Of a stretch of 44,338 bases of DNA, positions 41,202 through 44,338 are shown piece after piece. The notes beneath the pieces are model-generated. The model worked only from the letters and a program-made list of their open reading frames with translations. It was not told where the DNA came from and ran no database searches. This stretch comes from Azospirillum sp. TSO22-1 (GTDB lineage Bacteria > Pseudomonadota > Alphaproteobacteria > Azospirillales > Azospirillaceae). The position numbers and the translations under genes were made by a program. Each line of letters starts with the position of its first letter. The first letter of the stretch is position 1. The DNA is taken from contig NZ_LGQZ01000064.1 in the NCBI RefSeq assembly GCF_003116015.1, positions 1-44,338 of the forward strand. Direction: 5' to 3'.

Positions 41202-42344
41202 ATGCTCACGCCGACCTTGTTTCGGAGCCTGTTCCTTGGCGGCTTCGAATGCTCCACCCACCGGCGGCACGACGGCCGGCGCCTCGACCTGATCGCGGCG
41301 ACCGGCCACGACCGCTGGGCGGCGGAGGACTACCGCGGCATGCTCCGCCACGGCATCCGCACCGTGCGCGACGGCGTGCGCTGGCACCTGATCGAGACGG
41401 CGCCCGGCCGCTACGACTGGTCCAGTTTTCTGCCGATGCTGCGCGCGGCGCGGGAGCTGGACGTGCAGGTGATCTGGGACCTCTGCCACTACGGCTTCCC
41501 GGACGGCATCGACGTCTGGCGCCCGCAGTTCGTCGACCGCTTCGCCCGCTTCGCCGGTGCGGTGGCGCGGCTGGTGCGCGAGGAAACCGACGCCGTGCCC
41601 TTCTTCTGCCCGGTCAACGAGATCGCCTACTGGTCCTGGGCCGGCGGCGACCGGGCGATGATGAACCCCAACGCCGAGGGGCGCGGCTGGGAGCTGAAGC
41701 ACCAGCTGGTCCGCGCCGCCATCGCCGGGATCGAGGCGGTGCGCGACGCGGACCCGCGCGCCCGCTTCGTGCACGTCGATCCGGTGATCCACGTCGCGGC
41801 GCGGCCCGAGCGGCCGGAGGACCAAGGGGAGGCGGCGGCCTACACCCGCGCGCAGTACCAGTCCTGGGACATGACGGCGGGCGAGCTGTGGCCCGGTCTC
41901 GGCGGCCGGCCGGAGCTGCTGGACGTCATCGGCGTCAACCACTACTCCGACAACCAGTGGTTCCTCGGCGGCGGCACCATCGGGCGGGGCGACCCGCACC
42001 ACAAGCCGTTCCGCGCCATCCTGGCCGACGTCTGGGAGCGCTTCGGCCGGCCGATCCTGGTGGCCGAGACCGGCGCCGAGGGCGACGCCCGCGTGCCCTG
42101 GCTGGAGTACGTCACCGGGGAGGTGCTGGCCGCCGTCGAGGCCGGCGTGCCGGTGGAGGGCATCTGCCTCTACCCGATCCTCGACTACCCCGGCTGGGCG
42201 AACGAGCGGCATTGCCCGGTCGGGCTGCTCGGCTACTGCGGCGAGGACGGCCAGCGCCCCGTGCACCGGCCGCTGGCCGAGGCGCTGCGGCGCCTGCAGC
42301 ACCGCATCGAGACCCGGCGCCTCCAGACCCTTCGCGTCGCCTGA
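41202..42344 (+). CDS. GH1/clan-A-like glycoside hydrolase (cytoplasmic, putative)
   Basis: 380 residues with a TIM-barrel glycosidase pattern. It has the N-terminal F-L-G-G-F-E-C-S, R-D-G-V-R-W-H-L-I-E after strand 2, and W-D-L-C-H-Y-G-F-P. The acid/base motif is F-C-P-V-N-E-I-A-Y-W-S-W (N-E) and the nucleophile motif is I-L-V-A-E-T-G-A-E-G (E-T-G). These match beta-glycosidase-like families such as GH1, although it is shorter than typical GH1 (about 450 residues). There is no signal peptide, so it should act in the cytoplasm, which is odd for a polysaccharide-cluster hydrolase. It lies between glf and the exporter. The sugar specificity is unknown. Confidence 0.78.
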   Translation: MLTPTLFRSLFLGGFECSTHRRHDGRRLDLIAATGHDRWAAEDYRGMLRHGIRTVRDGVRWHLIETAPGRYDWSSFLPMLRAARELDVQVIWDLCHYGFPDGIDVWRPQFVDRFARFAGAVARLVREETDAVPFFCPVNEIAYWSWAGGDRAMMNPNAEGRGWELKHQLVRAAIAGIEAVRDADPRARFVHVDPVIHVAARPERPEDQGEAAAYTRAQYQSWDMTAGELWPGLGGRPELLDVIGVNHYSDNQWFLGGGTIGRGDPHHKPFRAILADVWERFGRPILVAETGAEGDARVPWLEYVTGEVLAAVEAGVPVEGICLYPILDYPGWANERHCPVGLLGYCGEDGQRPVHRPLAEALRRLQHRIETRRLQTLRVA

Positions 42345-42364
42345 TCCGCAACGAGGCCTTCGCC

Positions 42365-44173
42365 ATGGATGCCGTTCCGACGCCCCGCGCCGCACCGTTC
42401 CCGCAACGGCCGATCCTCTTCTTCCTGCGTTATGTCCGCCGCTGGCCCTGGCATTTCGGCGGGCTGCTGGTGCTGGTCGTCGGCGCCGCCGGCTGTGCGG
42501 TCGCCGTGCAGTACGGCATGAAGCTGCTGGTCGACGCCATGGCGGCGCCGGAGCGCTCGGCCGCCGCCGTCTGGGGGCCGCTCACCATGTTCGTGGCGCT
42601 GATCGGCGTCGAGAACCTGCTGTGGCGCCTCGGCGGCTGGCTGGGCTGCCGGACCATCGTCGGGGTGGGAGTGGACATCCGCCTCGACCTGTTCACCCAC
42701 CTGACCGGCCACCCCATGCGCTATTTCGCCGAGCACTTCGCCGGCTCGCTGGGCAACCGCATCACCGGCACGGCGGGGGCGGCGGGGGCGCTGATCGGCA
42801 CCTTCACCTGGAACATCCTGCCGCCCGTCACCGACTTCATCGGCGCGGTCATCGTGCTGAGCATGGTGGACTGGCGGATGGCGGCGGCGCTGGTGGTGTT
42901 CACCGCCGTGGTCGCCGGCGGCATCGCCGTCATCGGCGTGCGCGGCCGGCCGCTGCACCGGACCTACGCCGACCGGGCCTCGTCCGTGGCCGGCGAGCTG
43001 GTGGACGTGGTGTCGAACGTCTGGGTGGTGCAGGCCTTCTCCGCCCGTGCGCGCGAGCGCCGGCGGCTGGCCGACCGGTTCGCCGCCGAGGCCGCGGCGC
43101 AGCGGCGCAGCTGGCTCTACCTGGAGAAGACCCGCGTCGTCCACGACCTCTGTCTGTGGGCGATGGCCGGCGGCATGCTGGTGTGGGCGGTGTTCTCCTG
43201 GACCGAGGGTCGCATCACCGCGGGCGACGTGGTGCTGGTCAGCGCCTTGACCTTCCGCATCCTGCACGGCTCGCGCGACCTCGCCTTCGCGCTGGTCGGC
43301 ACGACGCAGCACTTCGGCGCCATCGCCGAGACGCTGCGGGTGATCGGCCAGCCGCACGCGGTGGCGGACGCGACGGGCGCGCCGCCGCTGATCGGGCTGG
43401 GCGGCGCCATCGGCGTCGAGCGGGTGGGGTTCGCCTATCCCGACGGCCGTCCGGTGTTCGAGGACTTCACCCTGCGCATCCCGGCCGGGCAGCGCATCGG
43501 CATCGTCGGGCCGTCGGGGGCCGGCAAGTCGACGCTGGTCGGCCTCGTGCAGCGCCTCGACGACGTGCAGGAGGGGCGGGTGCTGATCGACGGGCAGAGC
43601 GTGGCCGCCGTCACCCAGGACAGCCTGCGGGCGGCCATCGCCACGGTGCCGCAGGAGATCTCGCTGTTCCACCGCTCGGTTCTGGAGAACATCCGCTACG
43701 GCCGGCCGGACGCCACCGACAAGGAGGTGCGGCTGGCAGCGCGCGCGGCATATTGCGACGACTTCATTCGAGACCTGCCGCAGGGCTACGACACGCCGGT
43801 GGGGGAGCGCGGCGTCAAGCTGTCCGGCGGTCAGCGCCAGCGCATCGGCATCGCGCGGGCGTTCCTGAAGAACGCGCCCATCCTGATCCTGGACGAGGCG
43901 ACCTCGGCGCTCGACACCGAGAGCGAGATCGAGATCCAGCGGGCGCTGAACGACCTGATGCGGGGGCGCACGGTGCTGGCGGTGGCGCACCGGCTGTCGA
44001 CGCTGGCGGGCTTCGACCGCATCGTGGTGCTGGTGGACGGCCGCATCGTCGAGGACGGCCATCCCGCGGAGCTGCGCCGCCGCGGCGGCGCCTTCGAGAC
44101 GCTGTGGCGGCTCCAGGCCGAGGGCTTCTCGGTGGACGAGGCGCTGGAGCGCGGATTGCGGGCGGCAGAGTAA
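42365..44173 (+). CDS. ABC exporter (fused membrane and ATPase half-transporter), copy B
   Basis: 602 residues, starting 20 bases after the hydrolase stop. Six membrane helices are predicted; H-P-M-R-Y-F-A-E-H-F-A-G-S-L-G-N-R-I parallels the copy at 34357. The ATPase domain has Walker [10 protein letters not shown], signature L-S-G-G-Q-R-Q-R, Walker B I-L-I-L-D-E-A-T-S-A-L-D and H-loop A-H-R-L-S-T, all intact. It could work as a homodimer or pair with copy A. Its place at the end of the GT-glf-hydrolase set suggests it flips or exports the product, possibly a galactofuranosylated lipid; this is inference. Confidence 0.88.
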   Translation: MDAVPTPRAAPFPQRPILFFLRYVRRWPWHFGGLLVLVVGAAGCAVAVQYGMKLLVDAMAAPERSAAAVWGPLTMFVALIGVENLLWRLGGWLGCRTIVGVGVDIRLDLFTHLTGHPMRYFAEHFAGSLGNRITGTAGAAGALIGTFTWNILPPVTDFIGAVIVLSMVDWRMAAALVVFTAVVAGGIAVIGVRGRPLHRTYADRASSVAGELVDVVSNVWVVQAFSARARERRRLADRFAAEAAAQRRSWLYLEKTRVVHDLCLWAMAGGMLVWAVFSWTEGRITAGDVVLVSALTFRILHGSRDLAFALVGTTQHFGAIAETLRVIGQPHAVADATGAPPLIGLGGAIGVERVGFAYPDGRPVFEDFTLRIPAGQRIGIVGPSGAGKSTLVGLVQRLDDVQEGRVLIDGQSVAAVTQDSLRAAIATVPQEISLFHRSVLENIRYGRPDATDKEVRLAARAAYCDDFIRDLPQGYDTPVGERGVKLSGGQRQRIGIARAFLKNAPILILDEATSALDTESEIEIQRALNDLMRGRTVLAVAHRLSTLAGFDRIVVLVDGRIVEDGHPAELRRRGGAFETLWRLQAEGFSVDEALERGLRAAE

Positions 44174-44182
44174 ATCGGTGAG

Positions 44183-44305
44183 TCCCTCCCCCTGCCCCGC
44201 AGGGGGAGGGAAGGGGCCCGCGCAGCGGGAAGGGTGGGGGCAGCGGCTTCACGGGTAGGCCGTCGCCCCCACCCAACCACCGGTCGCCCGCAAGTCGGGC
44301 GACCG
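44183..44305. repeat. intergenic palindromic repeat, family 2, with an added hairpin
   Basis: CCCTCCCCCTGCCCCGCAGGGGGAGGG and GGTGGGGGCAGCGGC match the left half of other family 2 copies, but the right closing hairpin is replaced. Instead CGGTCGCCCG-CAAGT-CGGGCGACCG (44281-44305) forms a perfect 10-bp stem. It follows the exporter stop by about 10 bases and may terminate that operon. The last 33 bases of the window show no gene. Confidence 0.75.
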
Positions 44306-44338
44306 CGCTCCGCCTACGATCGCCTTCGGCGCTCGTTG

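Overview
The window is about 70% GC, with dense, mostly ATG- or GTG-started genes and frequent 4-bp ATGA/GTGA overlaps. Its gene families (PrtD-type type I exporter, LdtR-like MarR regulator plus DUF2336, periplasmic nitrate reductase, two-domain cold-shock protein, suhB-like small RNA) point to an alphaproteobacterium. An Azospirillum-like member of the Rhodospirillales is my best guess; this is inference from gene content, not from a marker gene.

Layout. 1-101: start of an adhE gene leaving the window on the minus strand. 339-1789: two plus-strand housekeeping or unknown genes (DUF2293-like; YedJ-like HD phosphohydrolase). 1983-13013: a tightly packed minus-strand glycan operon: GT2-like protein, methyltransferase, GT4, degenerate GT2-like protein, GT4, secreted beta-propeller protein, polysaccharide pyruvyl transferase and a small coiled-coil membrane protein. 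13067-17489: also minus strand, a 317-residue RTX protein made almost only of calcium-binding repeats, with its HlyD-type adaptor and PrtD-type ABC exporter. 18101-19854: divergent LdtR-like regulator overlapping a DUF2336 gene. 20094-21941: STT3-like GT-C membrane protein. 21951-22019 (minus): candidate suhB/alpha-r8-type small RNA. 22212-22868: LuxR-type regulator with a degenerate receiver. 22875-24625: RhlE-like helicase and a YkgJ-like cysteine protein. 25063-25659: double cold-shock-domain protein. 25717-26526: inositol-monophosphatase family.

26848-33095 is a complete napFDAGHBC operon for periplasmic nitrate reduction. A perfect FNR/FixK-type palindrome lies in class II position upstream, and a strong intrinsic terminator follows napC. 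33442-34245 is a GlpR/DeoR-type regulator. 34357-44173 is a second carbohydrate region: two ABC exporters flank galE, an aldose-1-epimerase-like gene, a glycosyltransferase, UDP-galactopyranose mutase (glf) and a GH1-like hydrolase. Together they suggest production and export of a galactofuranose-containing glycan or glycolipid.

Many intergenic gaps carry long GC-rich palindromic repeats of two families, one nested inside the other at 33195-33429 and one inside the nap operon. The most unusual items are the RTX secretion module abutting a glycosyltransferase operon, a GT2-like protein lacking its metal-binding motif, a beta-rich module shared by several cluster proteins, the regulator with a phosphorylation-defective receiver, and the small RNA.
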